NCBI GenBank assembly: GCA_018241445.1
Contig: JAFEDT010000010.1
Span: 59,407-123,406 of the forward strand
Source of the DNA: Pseudomonadota bacterium
GTDB lineage: Bacteria; Pseudomonadota; Gammaproteobacteria; Steroidobacterales; Steroidobacteraceae
Reading direction: 5' to 3'
Length of the DNA: 64,000 bases
The notes below the pieces were generated by a model. That model made no database searches and had not been told where the DNA came from. It saw nothing but the letters and a program-made list of their open reading frames with translations. Every line of letters starts with the position of its first letter. Within the stretch, counting starts at the first letter, position 1. The translations under genes and the position numbers were made by a program. Positions 8,568-18,061 of this stretch are shown here, in pieces.

Positions 8568-9186
8568 CCCCCATCTTGCGCAGAATGGAGGAGACATGCG
8601 CCTTCACGGTGATTTCGCTGATCTGCAGGGCGAGCGCGATTTCCTTGTTGGACTTGCCGTGGCCCAGTAGCTCCAGCACCCGCCGCTGGCGCGAGGTGAG
8701 GGCGTCACGGCCCGCCTCGTTGTCGGCCACCGCCAACGAGGGCTGGGAATCGCGCAGTGCGATCATGCCCTCCATCGGCAGGTAGGTCCCGCCTCCGAGG
8801 ATGACGCGGATGGCATCCACCAGCATCTGCCGCTGGGCCGACTTGGGCACGTAACCGGTGCCCCCTGCGCGGATGACGTCGCTCATGGTGCCTGGATCAT
8901 CCAGCGCCGACACGATCAGAATCGGTGTCAGCGGCGCGGTCTCGCGCACCCGTGTCAGGCACGACAGGCCCACGGCGCCCGGCAGGTTCAGATCGAGAAT
9001 GATGAGATCGAACGCGGCGTCCGAGGTGACCTCGCGCAGCACTTCGTCCTGGCAGGCCGCCTCGCGCAGGTCCGCATCCGGGCAGGCCTGAGGGACGATC
9101 GCGCGCAGCGCGTCCCGGTAGAGCGGATGGTCGTCCGCAATCAGCACGCGCTTGGCGGCCGTTGCGAATGCAACAGAGTCGGTCAT
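8515..9186 (-). CDS. LuxR/NarL-type response regulator
   Basis: The protein has about 223 residues: an N-terminal receiver domain (acidic pair Asp18/Asp19, phosphoacceptor Asp65 in LIILDLNLPG, Lys115 in GYVPKSA) and a C-terminal GerE/LuxR helix-turn-helix with LTSRQRRVLELLGHGKSNKEIA and ITVKAHVSSILRKMGV. It most resembles the AgmR/ErbR type of regulators that accompany PQQ- and quinoprotein oxidation genes in Pseudomonas. The start at 9186 gives a normal receiver N-terminus; a longer reading to 9231 is possible. It is divergent from the TonB receptor/qhp operon, and a perfect TACTTAAGTA palindrome lies in the shared 156-base promoter region. It likely receives phosphate from the adjoining hybrid kinase. 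Confidence 0.9.
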   Translation of the reverse strand: MTDSVAFATAAKRVLIADDHPLYRDALRAIVPQACPDADLREAACQDEVLREVTSDAAFDLIILDLNLPGAVGLSCLTRVRETAPLTPILIVSALDDPGTMSDVIRAGGTGYVPKSAQRQMLVDAIRVILGGGTYLPMEGMIALRDSQPSLAVADNEAGRDALTSRQRRVLELLGHGKSNKEIALALQISEITVKAHVSSILRKMGVNNRVQAALEAHKWLPE

Positions 9187-9231
9187 CTGTGGGCATCGTA
9201 CGCCGCGTGCCGAGCCGGGGGGAAGGCGCAA

Positions 9232-9241
9232 TACTTAAGTA
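9232..9241. promoter_or_regulatory. perfect palindrome TACTTAAGTA in the divergent promoter region
   Basis: TACTTAAGTA is a perfect 10-base palindrome, 46 bases upstream of the response-regulator start on one side and about 100 bases upstream of the TonB receptor ATG on the other. The core CTTAAGTA is shared with 2544-2551. It is the best candidate operator for autoregulation of the LuxR-type regulator and for control of the receiver/qhp operon. Binding has not been shown. Confidence 0.5.
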
Positions 9242-9342
9242 GGGGTGAGGCTGCTGCCAAAGGCGAATGTTCTTCGCCCTGCACCGCGGCCATACTCGGA
9301 TGCGTCCTGCAGACCGCATAATTCCGACGACCAGGGGGATCC

Positions 9343-11712
9343 ATGAGCTCAGCGCGCTGCTTTCATTTCCGGCACCTGCGGAGCGCCATCGCCGTAGCGC
9401 TGACCATCACCGCGGCGGCGGCCGCCACGACCGCCCGCGCCCAGCAGGAGCAAGGCGACACCGCCGCCCTGCAGGAGGTGCTCGTCACCGCCCAGAAACG
9501 CAGCGAGAATCTGCAGAGCGTTCCGGTCTCGGTCACCGCCCTGACGTCCGGTCAGCTGGGCTCCATGAAGCTGGACAGCGCCTCAACGCTCGCCACGCAG
9601 ATACCCAATCTGCAGGTGAACGGCATCGTGGGCGAGGGCTCGCCGCTGTTCTCGCTGCGTGGCGTGTCGATGTTCGACTACAGCCTCAGCCAGTCGAGCC
9701 CGGTGGCCAGCTACATCGACGAAGTCTACAAGGGCAACTTCGTGCTGTTCGGCGTGGAGATGTACGACCTGGAGCGGGTCGAGGTGCTGCGTGGCCCGCA
9801 GGGCACCCTGTATGGCAAGAACACCACCGGCGGGGCGATCAACTTCATCACCCACAAGCCCGGGTTCAGTACCGAAGGCTACCTCAAGGTCGGCGGCGGC
9901 AATTACAATCGGCGTGAAGCCGAGGGCGCCTTGCAGACCACCCTGATTCCCGAGCGCGTAGCGGTGCGCATTGCGGCAACCTACACCAAGGCCGATGGCT
10001 TCGTGCGCAACATTCTTCCCGGGCATCCGGACCTCGAGGGCGTCGATCAGTATGGTGTGCGTGTCAGCGTGCTGTACCGCGCCACCGACGCGCTCGACTT
10101 CACTTTGCGTTACTCCAAGAGCATGCAGGACCCGCAAAACTACGCCATCATTCCCGGGCGCGTCAGCCCGTTGGGGATCGGGCTGGTGGGCGCCTACTAT
10201 CCCACCAGCGACGGCACGGCAACCGGCACACCGCTGGGCAACGACACGGTGGCGCAGAACTACACGCCGCGGCGCCGACAGGACAATCAGGCCGTATCAC
10301 TGACGACCAACTGGGCGCTGAGCGACGCCTACGCGCTGACGGCGATCAGTTCCTGGGACGAGGGTTCGCTGTTCAACCCCGAAGGTACCGACGGCGCGGC
10401 CATCGACATCTTCAAGATCCCGTATATAGGCAAGACGCGCCAGGTCACCCAGGATCTGCGTATTGCGACCACCGGCACCGCGGCGCTCAACTACATTGTC
10501 GGCGCCTACTACCAGCGTGAGGTCATCTTCAATTCCACCGAGAACCAGTTCTACAACTTCCTCGACTACAACGGCGACGGCAGGATCAACTATCAGGATT
10601 GCGTTGATTCCAGTTACAACACGCCTGGGTCCGGTTACCAGGCGGGCCTGTTCGTCAACGCGGATTGCCGTTACTACAACTCCTTCGACCAGATCAAGGA
10701 CAGCTGGGCCCTGTATACCGACGGCAGTTACAAGCTGTCCGACCTGTTCAAGCTGCGCGTCGGCGCGCGCTACAACCACGACATCGGCGCGCAGAAGAAT
10801 GCGCTGAACCAGCTGCGCGGGCCGGATGAAGTACCGATCGCCAATATCCTGGCGAGCGACGTTCCGGTGCTGGCGCTGCCCGGTACCCCCGGCTATTCCC
10901 AGAAGGTGGGACAGACTTTCCGTCAGGATTTCCACAACTCCTCTGTCACGGGACGCGCGGGCGTGGATTACACCCCGTCCGCCGACAGCCTGATCTACCT
11001 GAGCTACAGCCGTGGATACCGTGCCGCCGCGTTCAATGCGCAGTTCCTGTTCACCAATGGTGACTTCACCACGGTGAAGCCCGAAACCCTGGACTCCATC
11101 GAGGCGGGGTTCAAGACCAGCTGGCTGGGTAACCGCCTGCAGGTGGACGGCGCGGTCTTCCATTACCAGTACCGCAATCAGCAGATCGTGAACGTCTATC
11201 CGACCGGGCAGCAGCCGCTGATCAACCTCGGCAAGTCGAAGATCGACGGCGGGGAGATCGAGGTGGTGACCCGCCCGGTGCGCTCGTTAACCGTGCGCCT
11301 CGGCCTCGGGTTCCTTGATTCCAAGGTGCAGGAAGGCCAATTGGCCAGTGGCAGCATAAACGGACAGAAACTGCCGAACGCGCCCGCAGTGTCAGGCAAC
11401 CTGGGCGCCGATTGGGATGCGTGGAGCGGCCCGACGCTTGGACTGCGGCTGCACGTGGATGCGAGCTACAGCGCGAGGCAGTACCTGGCATTGCCACAGG
11501 AGGAAGCGATTTCGCAGAAAGCGTATTCGCTGCTGAACGCGCGCCTGGCATTGCACGGCGCGTCCGAGAACTGGGAGGTCGCGGCGTGGGGCAACAACCT
11601 GGGCAATACCTTCTACCTGACCAACGCCGTGGATTTGCAGGGCCTGGGCTACGACTACCGCCACCGCGGTGTGCCGCGAACCTACGGCGTGGACGCAACC
11701 TACAGGTTTTGA
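9343..11712 (+). CDS. TonB-dependent outer-membrane receptor
   Basis: This 789-residue protein has a signal peptide (about residues 1-33, cleavage after ATTARA), a TonB-box-like stretch [11 protein letters not shown] at about 43-53, a plug domain with [22 protein letters not shown], and a 22-strand-type barrel ending in YGVDATYRF with the expected terminal aromatic residue. Such receptors import iron chelates, vitamins or organic nutrients using TonB energy. A 12-residue calcium-loop-like motif [12 protein letters not shown] (408-419), flanked by Cys420 and Cys442, sits in an extracellular-type insertion. AGGGGG precedes the ATG. The gene leads the run into the CoA ligase (13-base gap) and the qhp genes, so it may take up the amine substrate or a precursor; that is inference. 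Confidence 0.92.
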   Translation: MSSARCFHFRHLRSAIAVALTITAAAAATTARAQQEQGDTAALQEVLVTAQKRSENLQSVPVSVTALTSGQLGSMKLDSASTLATQIPNLQVNGIVGEGSPLFSLRGVSMFDYSLSQSSPVASYIDEVYKGNFVLFGVEMYDLERVEVLRGPQGTLYGKNTTGGAINFITHKPGFSTEGYLKVGGGNYNRREAEGALQTTLIPERVAVRIAATYTKADGFVRNILPGHPDLEGVDQYGVRVSVLYRATDALDFTLRYSKSMQDPQNYAIIPGRVSPLGIGLVGAYYPTSDGTATGTPLGNDTVAQNYTPRRRQDNQAVSLTTNWALSDAYALTAISSWDEGSLFNPEGTDGAAIDIFKIPYIGKTRQVTQDLRIATTGTAALNYIVGAYYQREVIFNSTENQFYNFLDYNGDGRINYQDCVDSSYNTPGSGYQAGLFVNADCRYYNSFDQIKDSWALYTDGSYKLSDLFKLRVGARYNHDIGAQKNALNQLRGPDEVPIANILASDVPVLALPGTPGYSQKVGQTFRQDFHNSSVTGRAGVDYTPSADSLIYLSYSRGYRAAAFNAQFLFTNGDFTTVKPETLDSIEAGFKTSWLGNRLQVDGAVFHYQYRNQQIVNVYPTGQQPLINLGKSKIDGGEIEVVTRPVRSLTVRLGLGFLDSKVQEGQLASGSINGQKLPNAPAVSGNLGADWDAWSGPTLGLRLHVDASYSARQYLALPQEEAISQKAYSLLNARLALHGASENWEVAAWGNNLGNTFYLTNAVDLQGLGYDYRHRGVPRTYGVDATYRF

Positions 11713-11725
11713 GCGCAGACGGCCG

Positions 11726-13414
11726 ATGAGCGCCCTGGCCAGCTACGTGTCGGGAACCAGCGGGCAACCGCTGCTGTACCGCAGCGTAGGGGGGGTGCTG
11801 TCGGATGCGGCTGCCCGGTGGCCGGACAGTCCGGCGCTGATTGTGCGCCATCAGATGATTGCCTGGAGCTACCGGGAGCTGGATGAGCGGGCCACGGCCA
11901 TTGCCCGCGGGCTGCTGGCCCTGGGGCTCGTGCCCGGCGACCGGGTCGGAATCTGGTCGCCAAATAATGCCGAGTGGGTGCTGACCCAGTTTGCCACGGC
12001 GCGCGCCGGGCTGATCCTGGTCAACATCAACCCCGCCTATCGCTCCTCCGAGTTGCACTACGCGCTGCGCAAAGTTGGCTGCCGCGCCTTGATCATGGCG
12101 ACCGCCTTCAAGGGCAGCGACTATATTGCCATTCTCAACACACTGATTCCGGAGCTGGCGGCGTCGCGGGGGCCGCAGCTGTGCTGCGCGGCGTTTCCGC
12201 AGCTGCAGTTCGTGATCCGCCTGGGCGCGCAGCGCGCGGACGGCACTCTCGCCTTCGATGAGTTGCCGCCCCTGGGCGCCGGGGCGGATGAGGCACTGAG
12301 CACAGCCCAGGCGCAGGTCGACCCGGACGATCCGGTGAATATCCAGTTCACCAGCGGCACTACCGGGCCGCCCAAGGGGGCGACGCTCAGCCATTTCAAC
12401 ATCGTCAACAACGGCTACTTTGTTGCTCGTGGCATGCAGACCCTGCCAAGGGACCGTATCTGCATTCCGGTCCCCCTCTACCATTGCTTTGGTATGGTGA
12501 TGGGGGTGCTCGGAGCCGTGACGCACGGCGCAACGATGGTATTTCCGGCGGAGTCATTCGATCCGGAGTCGACACTCGCCGCCATCGCCGAAGAGCGTTG
12601 TACGACCCTGTACGGCGTACCGACGATGTTCATCGCTGAGCTGGAACATCCGCGCTTCGCGCAGTTCGACCTGAGCTCGCTGCGCACCGGCATCATGGCG
12701 GGCGCTCCCTGCCCGATTGCGGTCATGCGGCGGGTGATCGCAGAGATGCACATGGGCCAGGTCACGATCTGCTACGGTATGACCGAGACCAGCCCGGTCA
12801 GCTTTCAGTCCGACGTGGATGATCCGCTGGAGCTGCGCGTGTCGACTGTAGGTCGCGTGCATCCGCACATCCAGGTAAAGCTGGTGGACACGACCGGCAA
12901 GACCGTGCCGCGCGGCGCACCCGGGGAGCTGCTGACGCGAGGCTACAGCGTCATGCGCGGTTACTGGGACGACCCGCTGCGGACCGCCGAGGCGGTGGAT
13001 GCGGCGGGCTGGATGCACACCGGGGATCTCGCGGTCATCGACGACCAGGGGTACTGCAGCATCGTCGGCCGCGCGAAAGACATGATCATTCGCGGTGGCG
13101 AGAACATCTACCCGCGTGAAATCGAGGAATTCCTGCTGCTGCATCCCAAGGTACTGGACGTGGCGGTGGTCGGACTGCCGGACCGCAAGTACGGCGAGTC
13201 TGTGTGCGCGGTCATCCGCCTGCGCGAGGAGGTGTCCAGCAGTGAACAGGAGATCATCGACTACTGCCGCGAGCGGATCGCGCGTTACAAGGTGCCCAGG
13301 TTCGTGCGCTTCGTGGACGCGTTCCCCATGACGGTAACCGGCAAGGTCCAGAAGTACCTCATACGCGAGCAGCAGGTGAGTGAGCTGGGACTCGACGCGG
13401 AGCGCACCGGGTGA
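11726..13414 (+). CDS. fatty-acyl/medium-chain acyl-CoA ligase (AMP-binding)
   Basis: The 562-residue protein is an acyl-adenylate-forming CoA ligase. Landmarks are [12 protein letters not shown] beginning at residue 208, YGMTETSPV, the hinge [36 protein letters not shown], and the catalytic Lys region [11 protein letters not shown] at the C-terminus. It belongs to the FadD-like branch that includes FadD3, AlkK and other medium-chain ligases. ATG 11726 is preferred over an upstream in-frame start at 11669 inside the receptor gene. It lies 13 bases after the receptor and overlaps qhpG by 4 bases (GTGA), so it is part of the qhp transcript and probably activates the acid made from the amine-derived aldehyde. 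It is distinct from the ligase at 4178. Confidence 0.92.
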   Translation: MSALASYVSGTSGQPLLYRSVGGVLSDAAARWPDSPALIVRHQMIAWSYRELDERATAIARGLLALGLVPGDRVGIWSPNNAEWVLTQFATARAGLILVNINPAYRSSELHYALRKVGCRALIMATAFKGSDYIAILNTLIPELAASRGPQLCCAAFPQLQFVIRLGAQRADGTLAFDELPPLGAGADEALSTAQAQVDPDDPVNIQFTSGTTGPPKGATLSHFNIVNNGYFVARGMQTLPRDRICIPVPLYHCFGMVMGVLGAVTHGATMVFPAESFDPESTLAAIAEERCTTLYGVPTMFIAELEHPRFAQFDLSSLRTGIMAGAPCPIAVMRRVIAEMHMGQVTICYGMTETSPVSFQSDVDDPLELRVSTVGRVHPHIQVKLVDTTGKTVPRGAPGELLTRGYSVMRGYWDDPLRTAEAVDAAGWMHTGDLAVIDDQGYCSIVGRAKDMIIRGGENIYPREIEEFLLLHPKVLDVAVVGLPDRKYGESVCAVIRLREEVSSSEQEIIDYCRERIARYKVPRFVRFVDAFPMTVTGKVQKYLIREQQVSELGLDAERTG

Positions 13415-14673
13415 GCGCCGCGCGCCGTGAGCGCTTCGACGTCCTGGTACTGGGAGCCGGCCCGGCGGGGGCTGCTGCGGCGCTGGGTGCGTTGCGCCTG
13501 GGGTATCGCACTGCAGTGATCGCTCGCGCGCTGCCCCACGGGGTCGAGGGGCTGTCCGCGCGGGCGCTCGCCAGCATCCGCGCGGCCGGATTTACCGCGC
13601 ACGCCGCCGATTGGACCTCGGCGCCCGCCGCCCGCCTGGTATGGTGGGCCGGCGAGCGGTCCTGGCGCGGTCAGGAAGCCATCGTAGATCGCAGCCGGCT
13701 TGCCAGCTGCCAGTGCGCAGCGCTGCAGGAGAGCGGCGTGCAGATGCTGCAGGGCACGGTGCGTGAGGTCCAGTCTGCCGGGCAGGCGTGGCAGGTGAGC
13801 ACCGACGCCGGCGCATACCAGGCCCGGGCAGTGCTGGATGCGCGCGGCCGGCGCGCGCGTGGCAGCGAGCAATGCGGACCTGCGCTGGTTGCCTGGAGTG
13901 CAACACAGCCGACGGGCCGGCTGTTGCCGGCCGGCACCGCGGTGGTCGCCCTCCCCGAGGGCTGGGTCTGGTTCGCCCGCACCGCGAACGGGATGCAGTC
14001 ACTGCAGTTCGTGGGCGCGGCCACCGAACGGGGAGCGCGCCGACAGCTTGTGCACAGGCTGCAGGCCGCTGCCCGGCTATTGCCGGAGTTCGGCCTGGAA
14101 ACGCTACAGCTCACCGCTCTTGAGGGTGTTACTGCGCGCGCGGCTGTCGCCCGATATTCGCGCCCGTCGCGCGGCTGCGGCTGGCTGCGCATCGGCGATG
14201 CCGCCGTCGCCATGGACCCGCTGTCGGGCAATGGCATTCACGAGGCCACCGGGTCCGCCCGGGTAGCAATCGCCGCGATCAACAGTTACCTGCAGGGCGC
14301 GCGCTGGCCGATGCTGGCGCAGTTCGTCGATCAACGTGCCGCCGAGCTGTGGCGGCGCAGCGTCACCACGGCAGCGGCATTCTATCGCCAGCAAGCCAGG
14401 CACGATGGCGGCAAGTTCTGGCGCGACGCAGCGGCAGTCTATGAGCAGCTCGGCGCCGCCGCGCGGCCGCCCCAACCGGGGCCGGGCAGATTCGAGGTGC
14501 GGCCGGTGCTCGATGGCTCGCGCATCGTGCCGGGCCGGGTGTGGGTCGATTCGCAATGGCCTCGCGGCATATGGCAGGTCGACCGTCATGTTCTCGCGCA
14601 GCTGCCGCCAACGTTGCTTCCATCCGTCCTGCGGCGCGCCAGCCGCGCCGCACAGCATGAGGGTCCCCGATGA
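13411..14673 (+). CDS. qhpG: QhpG, FAD-dependent monooxygenase for CTQ formation
   Basis: This protein of 420 residues opens with a Rossmann FAD-binding motif (GAGPAG at 15-20) and has a second flavin motif [15 protein letters not shown] typical of PHBH/tryptophan-halogenase-like flavoprotein monooxygenases. In QHNDH biogenesis, QhpG adds oxygen to the Trp of the crosslinked gamma subunit that becomes cysteine tryptophylquinone. Identification rests on this fold plus its place directly before qhpA. The gene starts at GTG 13411 overlapping the previous stop and ends overlapping the qhpA ATG by 4 bases. In Paracoccus qhpG is at the end of the operon; here it is first of the qhp genes. No signal peptide is seen, consistent with cytoplasmic action. 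Confidence 0.85.
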   Translation: MSAARRERFDVLVLGAGPAGAAAALGALRLGYRTAVIARALPHGVEGLSARALASIRAAGFTAHAADWTSAPAARLVWWAGERSWRGQEAIVDRSRLASCQCAALQESGVQMLQGTVREVQSAGQAWQVSTDAGAYQARAVLDARGRRARGSEQCGPALVAWSATQPTGRLLPAGTAVVALPEGWVWFARTANGMQSLQFVGAATERGARRQLVHRLQAAARLLPEFGLETLQLTALEGVTARAAVARYSRPSRGCGWLRIGDAAVAMDPLSGNGIHEATGSARVAIAAINSYLQGARWPMLAQFVDQRAAELWRRSVTTAAAFYRQQARHDGGKFWRDAAAVYEQLGAAARPPQPGPGRFEVRPVLDGSRIVPGRVWVDSQWPRGIWQVDRHVLAQLPPTLLPSVLRRASRAAQHEGPR

Positions 14674-16271
14674 TCACGCGCACCAGGTCCAGTCTCATGC
14701 ATCTGCTCGCTGCCTGCATCGCCAGCCTGGCTGCCGGCGCCCCCGGCCAGGGCGCCGCGGCGGCAGCCGTGCCCACGCCTCCGGGACCGGAGCTGCTGCG
14801 CGGCCGGTGCGGCGGGTGTCATCTGCAGTCCGGCGGGGATCATTTCGCCCGCATCAGCGATATCCGCAAGACGCCGGAAGGCTGGTTGATGACCATCGTG
14901 CGCATGCAGCACCTGCACCAGGCGCAGCTGTCGGCGGAAGAACGGGACACCCTGGTCCGCTATCTCGCTGACACCCAGGGTCTCGCACCTGCGGAGACCG
15001 CGCCTGCGCGCTATGCGCTCGAGCGTCGCCCCAACGTGAAGGATTTGCAGCTGCCGGGGGATCTGCAGACGATGTGCGCGCGGTGTCATTCGGCGGCGCG
15101 GATCGCGCTGCAGCGGCGCGACGCTCAGGACTGGCTCAAGCATGTGCACTGGCACCTGGCGCAATGGCCAACCATCGAGTACCAGCAGAACGCCCGTGAC
15201 CGGCTGTGGTGGCAGAAGGCAACCACCGAGGTGCCGCAGGAGCTCGGCAAGCTGTTTCCATTGCACTCCCAGGCCTGGGCGGACTGGAGTCAGCGCCCAC
15301 ACGCGGATCTTTCGGGAACCTGGCTGGTGCATGGTCACGAGCCGGGGCAAGGGGACTACTGGGGCGTGGCGACCATCGCTCGTACGGGTGACGATGAATA
15401 TCGCCAGACCTATGCGCTCGACACCGCCGCCGGAGAACACGTGAGTGGTGAATCGAAAGTCATCCTCTACACCGGCTTCGAATGGCGCGGCAGCGGCACG
15501 CGCGCCGCCCGTGAAGTACACGAGGTCTACGCACTGTCGGAGGACGGCGGGAGCCTGTCGGGCCGGTGGTTCGAAGCCGCGCACCCGGAAATCGGTGCCG
15601 ACTGGCAGGCGGTGCGCGCCGGCCCCGCCCAGCTCCTGGCCGTGAATCCGTCCGCTCTGCGCACCGGAGCCGCCGCGCGCGTCATCGTGCTCGGCTCCGG
15701 CCTCGACGGCGCGGTGAGCTTCGGTCCGGGTACCCATAGCAGGGTTCTGGAGCGAACCGCACACAGCCTGAGCGTGGAAGTTCGGGTGGACGCCGCCGCG
15801 ACGCCTGGCTACCGCCAGGTCTCGGTTGGCAGGTTGAGTGCCGGACAGCTGTTCGCAGTGTACGACAAGGTCACGAGGCTGGAGGTATCGCCGGCATTCG
15901 CCATTGCCCGGCTCGGAGGCGGGCGCATTGACCCGGTCGCCGCCCAGTTCGACGCGCTCGCTTATACCGACCTTGCTGGCGCAGACGGCGTCACAGCGGT
16001 GCGCCTGGGATACCTGCCGGTGCGCTGGAGCGTGCAGCCCTACGACCAGCAGGCGCGGGCAGCGCAGGACGAGAAGTTTGCCGGACGCATCGATGGCACC
16101 GGTCGTTTCCTGCCGGCGGCTGCCGGCCCCAATCCGCAACGCAAGTTCAGTGGCAACAACGCCGGTGATCTGGCCGTCGAGGCCAGCCTCGAAGACATGG
16201 CGCCGGCCGTGACCGGCAAGGCGCACCTGATCGTCACGGTGCAGCGCTGGAATAATCCGCCCATCTATTGA
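14670..16271 (+). CDS. qhpA: QhpA, quinohemoprotein amine dehydrogenase alpha subunit (diheme cytochrome c)
   Basis: The precursor has 533 residues with an N-terminal signal peptide (hydrophobic to about residue 33). Two c-type heme sites are present, CGGCH at 47-51 and CARCH at 136-140, with the following motif WLKHVHWHLAQWPTIEYQ, then about 350 residues of beta-rich domains. This is the architecture of the alpha subunit of QHNDH, which takes electrons from the CTQ cofactor of the gamma subunit and passes them to a periplasmic acceptor. It acts in the periplasm and requires the cytochrome c maturation system, which is not in the window. The ATG overlaps the qhpG stop by 4 bases; qhpD follows after 20 bases. 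Confidence 0.93.
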   Translation: MITRTRSSLMHLLAACIASLAAGAPGQGAAAAAVPTPPGPELLRGRCGGCHLQSGGDHFARISDIRKTPEGWLMTIVRMQHLHQAQLSAEERDTLVRYLADTQGLAPAETAPARYALERRPNVKDLQLPGDLQTMCARCHSAARIALQRRDAQDWLKHVHWHLAQWPTIEYQQNARDRLWWQKATTEVPQELGKLFPLHSQAWADWSQRPHADLSGTWLVHGHEPGQGDYWGVATIARTGDDEYRQTYALDTAAGEHVSGESKVILYTGFEWRGSGTRAAREVHEVYALSEDGGSLSGRWFEAAHPEIGADWQAVRAGPAQLLAVNPSALRTGAAARVIVLGSGLDGAVSFGPGTHSRVLERTAHSLSVEVRVDAAATPGYRQVSVGRLSAGQLFAVYDKVTRLEVSPAFAIARLGGGRIDPVAAQFDALAYTDLAGADGVTAVRLGYLPVRWSVQPYDQQARAAQDEKFAGRIDGTGRFLPAAAGPNPQRKFSGNNAGDLAVEASLEDMAPAVTGKAHLIVTVQRWNNPPIY

Positions 16272-16291
16272 GTCCGGCAAGCGAGTAACCA

Positions 16292-17734
16292 ATGCCATCA
16301 GAAGTAATGAGTTACAACAGCGCCAATGGGCACGTCGTACGCTTCGACGGCCGCGCCATGCTGCTGCATGTGCCGACCACGGCGCTGTTCGAGCTAGACG
16401 AACTCGGTCAGACCGTCATTGACGCAGCGTGCAGTGAACCGCGGATCGAGCGCGACTCGCTGCAACAGACGGCGGCCGCGCGTTTTGCCGCGGCGGACGT
16501 GGCGCAGTTCATCAGCAGGCTGCAGGAACTCGGGGTGCTGCAGGTTGCGGGGAGCGAGCAGGCGGTAAATCCGCGTCCGGCGCAGGTACAGGACTATCCC
16601 CTGAGCACACTGGTGCTCAATGTCAACACCGGCTGCAATCTCGGCTGCCGCTATTGTTACAAGGAGGATCTGCAGACCCCCGCGCGTGGCGAGCGCATGG
16701 ACTTTGCAGTGGCTTCCCGCAGCGTGGAACTGCTGCTGCAGCAGGCCCGCGATCGCGACAGCATCAATATTGTGTTCTTCGGTGGTGAACCGCTGACCAA
16801 CATGCCGCTCATCCGCCAGGTGGTCGATTATGCACAGGAGCGCGCCGCCGCTGTCGGCAAAAACGTCGATTTTTCCCTGACCACCAACGCCACCCTCCTG
16901 ACGCCGCAGCTGGTTGCCTTCTTCGAAGCGCATCGCTTCGGTATCTCCATCAGCATCGACGGTCCCAAGGTGATCCACGATCGCAACCGGCGCACGGTCG
17001 GGGGCAAGGGTACCTACGAGGTCGTGGCCCGGAAGGCCCGCATGCTGCTGGAGAGCTACCGTGCCAGGCCGGTCGGTGCACGCGTCACGCTCACCGCCGG
17101 CACCACGGAAGTCGAGGAGATCCATGCGCATCTGCGGGGAGAACTCGGGTTTCACGAGGTGGGTTACGCCCCGGTGACATCGTCGGCGAACGCTGCGCAC
17201 GCGCTGTCGGTGGAGGATCTGGAGGCGGTGCACGCGGCGTTCGAACGCCTGGGCGAGCAGTATCTGCGGCTGGCGATCACCGGCCGCAACAACGGCTTCT
17301 CCAACATGCATCAGCTCATGACCGACCTGCACGAGGGGCGGCGCAAGACTCTGCCGTGCGGTGCCGGCGTCGGTCTGCTGGCGGTCGATCACAAGGGCGG
17401 CCTGAATCTGTGCCATCGCTTCACCGGCTCAGAGCTGCCCGTGTTCGGCACTGTGCAGGAGGGCATCGACAGCGCGCGCCTGGGGGAGTTCCTGGGCCGC
17501 GCTGCGGATCGCAGCGGCACACACTGCGCATTCTGCCGGATCCGCAACCTGTGTGCCGGAGGCTGCTACCACGAGTCGTACGCGCGCTTTGGCGATCCGC
17601 TGCACCGCACGTATCACTACTGCAATCTGCTGCGCCGCTGGGTCGACTTCGGCGTGCGAATTTACAGCGGGATCATGACCCACAATCCGGGATTCTTTCG
17701 CAGCCACATTGAAACGCGGAGGGCGAACGCATGA
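16292..17734 (+). CDS. qhpD: QhpD, radical SAM/SPASM enzyme forming thioether crosslinks
   Basis: This 480-residue protein binds a radical-SAM cluster through Cys115, Cys119 and Cys122 (CNLGCRYC), followed by FFGGEPL, the SAM-contact motif. The C-terminal SPASM region has further cluster ligands: Cys356, Cys374, Cys412, Cys415, Cys421, Cys425 and Cys444. The first 90 or so residues ([14 protein letters not shown]) look like a PqqD/RRE-type peptide-recognition domain. QhpD joins Cys sulphurs to beta or gamma carbons of Asp/Glu in the QhpC peptide. Its stop overlaps the QhpC start by 4 bases (ATGA), fitting enzyme-substrate coupling. It acts in the cytoplasm before export. The identification is strengthened by the unmistakable QhpC downstream. 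Confidence 0.95.
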   Translation: MPSEVMSYNSANGHVVRFDGRAMLLHVPTTALFELDELGQTVIDAACSEPRIERDSLQQTAAARFAAADVAQFISRLQELGVLQVAGSEQAVNPRPAQVQDYPLSTLVLNVNTGCNLGCRYCYKEDLQTPARGERMDFAVASRSVELLLQQARDRDSINIVFFGGEPLTNMPLIRQVVDYAQERAAAVGKNVDFSLTTNATLLTPQLVAFFEAHRFGISISIDGPKVIHDRNRRTVGGKGTYEVVARKARMLLESYRARPVGARVTLTAGTTEVEEIHAHLRGELGFHEVGYAPVTSSANAAHALSVEDLEAVHAAFERLGEQYLRLAITGRNNGFSNMHQLMTDLHEGRRKTLPCGAGVGLLAVDHKGGLNLCHRFTGSELPVFGTVQEGIDSARLGEFLGRAADRSGTHCAFCRIRNLCAGGCYHESYARFGDPLHRTYHYCNLLRRWVDFGVRIYSGIMTHNPGFFRSHIETRRANA

Positions 17735-18051
17735 GCGGTATGAAACCGACCAACAGGAAGGCCGAGCTGCTGCTGGATGCCGCGGCTGGCGGACACGTGC
17801 CAGAGGTGGTCGCGATGGAATCGGTCGCGGGCTGTGCGACCACCTTTGATCCCGGCTGGGAAGTGGATCCCTTCGGCGGCGTCGCTTCACTGTGTCAGCC
17901 GATGGAGGCAGACCTCTACGGATGTTCGGATCCGTGCTGGTGGCCGGCGCAGGTCCCGGACACCATGAATACCTATCCGGACTGGGACGCCGGCAAGCCC
18001 TCGGCGCAGGGTGACTGGCGCGAGCTGGATTCGGTGTTTCCAAAGAAGTAG
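17731..18051 (+). CDS. qhpC: QhpC, gamma subunit precursor of quinohemoprotein amine dehydrogenase
   Basis: This 106-residue peptide carries the catalytic cofactor. Aligned from memory with the Paracoccus/Pseudomonas gamma subunit, all crosslinking residues are present: Cys35-Glu44, Cys55-Asp61 and Cys69-Asp77 for the three thioether bridges, and Cys65 with Trp71 for cysteine tryptophylquinone (motif [10 protein letters not shown]). The numbering offset of 28 predicts a 28-residue leader ending EVVA, with mature protein from Met29 and 78 residues long. There is no Sec signal, so the leader is the recognition peptide removed by QhpE. The gene overlaps qhpD by 4 bases; qhpB follows after 10 bases. 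Confidence 0.97.
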   Translation: MSGMKPTNRKAELLLDAAAGGHVPEVVAMESVAGCATTFDPGWEVDPFGGVASLCQPMEADLYGCSDPCWWPAQVPDTMNTYPDWDAGKPSAQGDWRELDSVFPKK

Positions 18052-18061
18052 GGGTTTGTTC

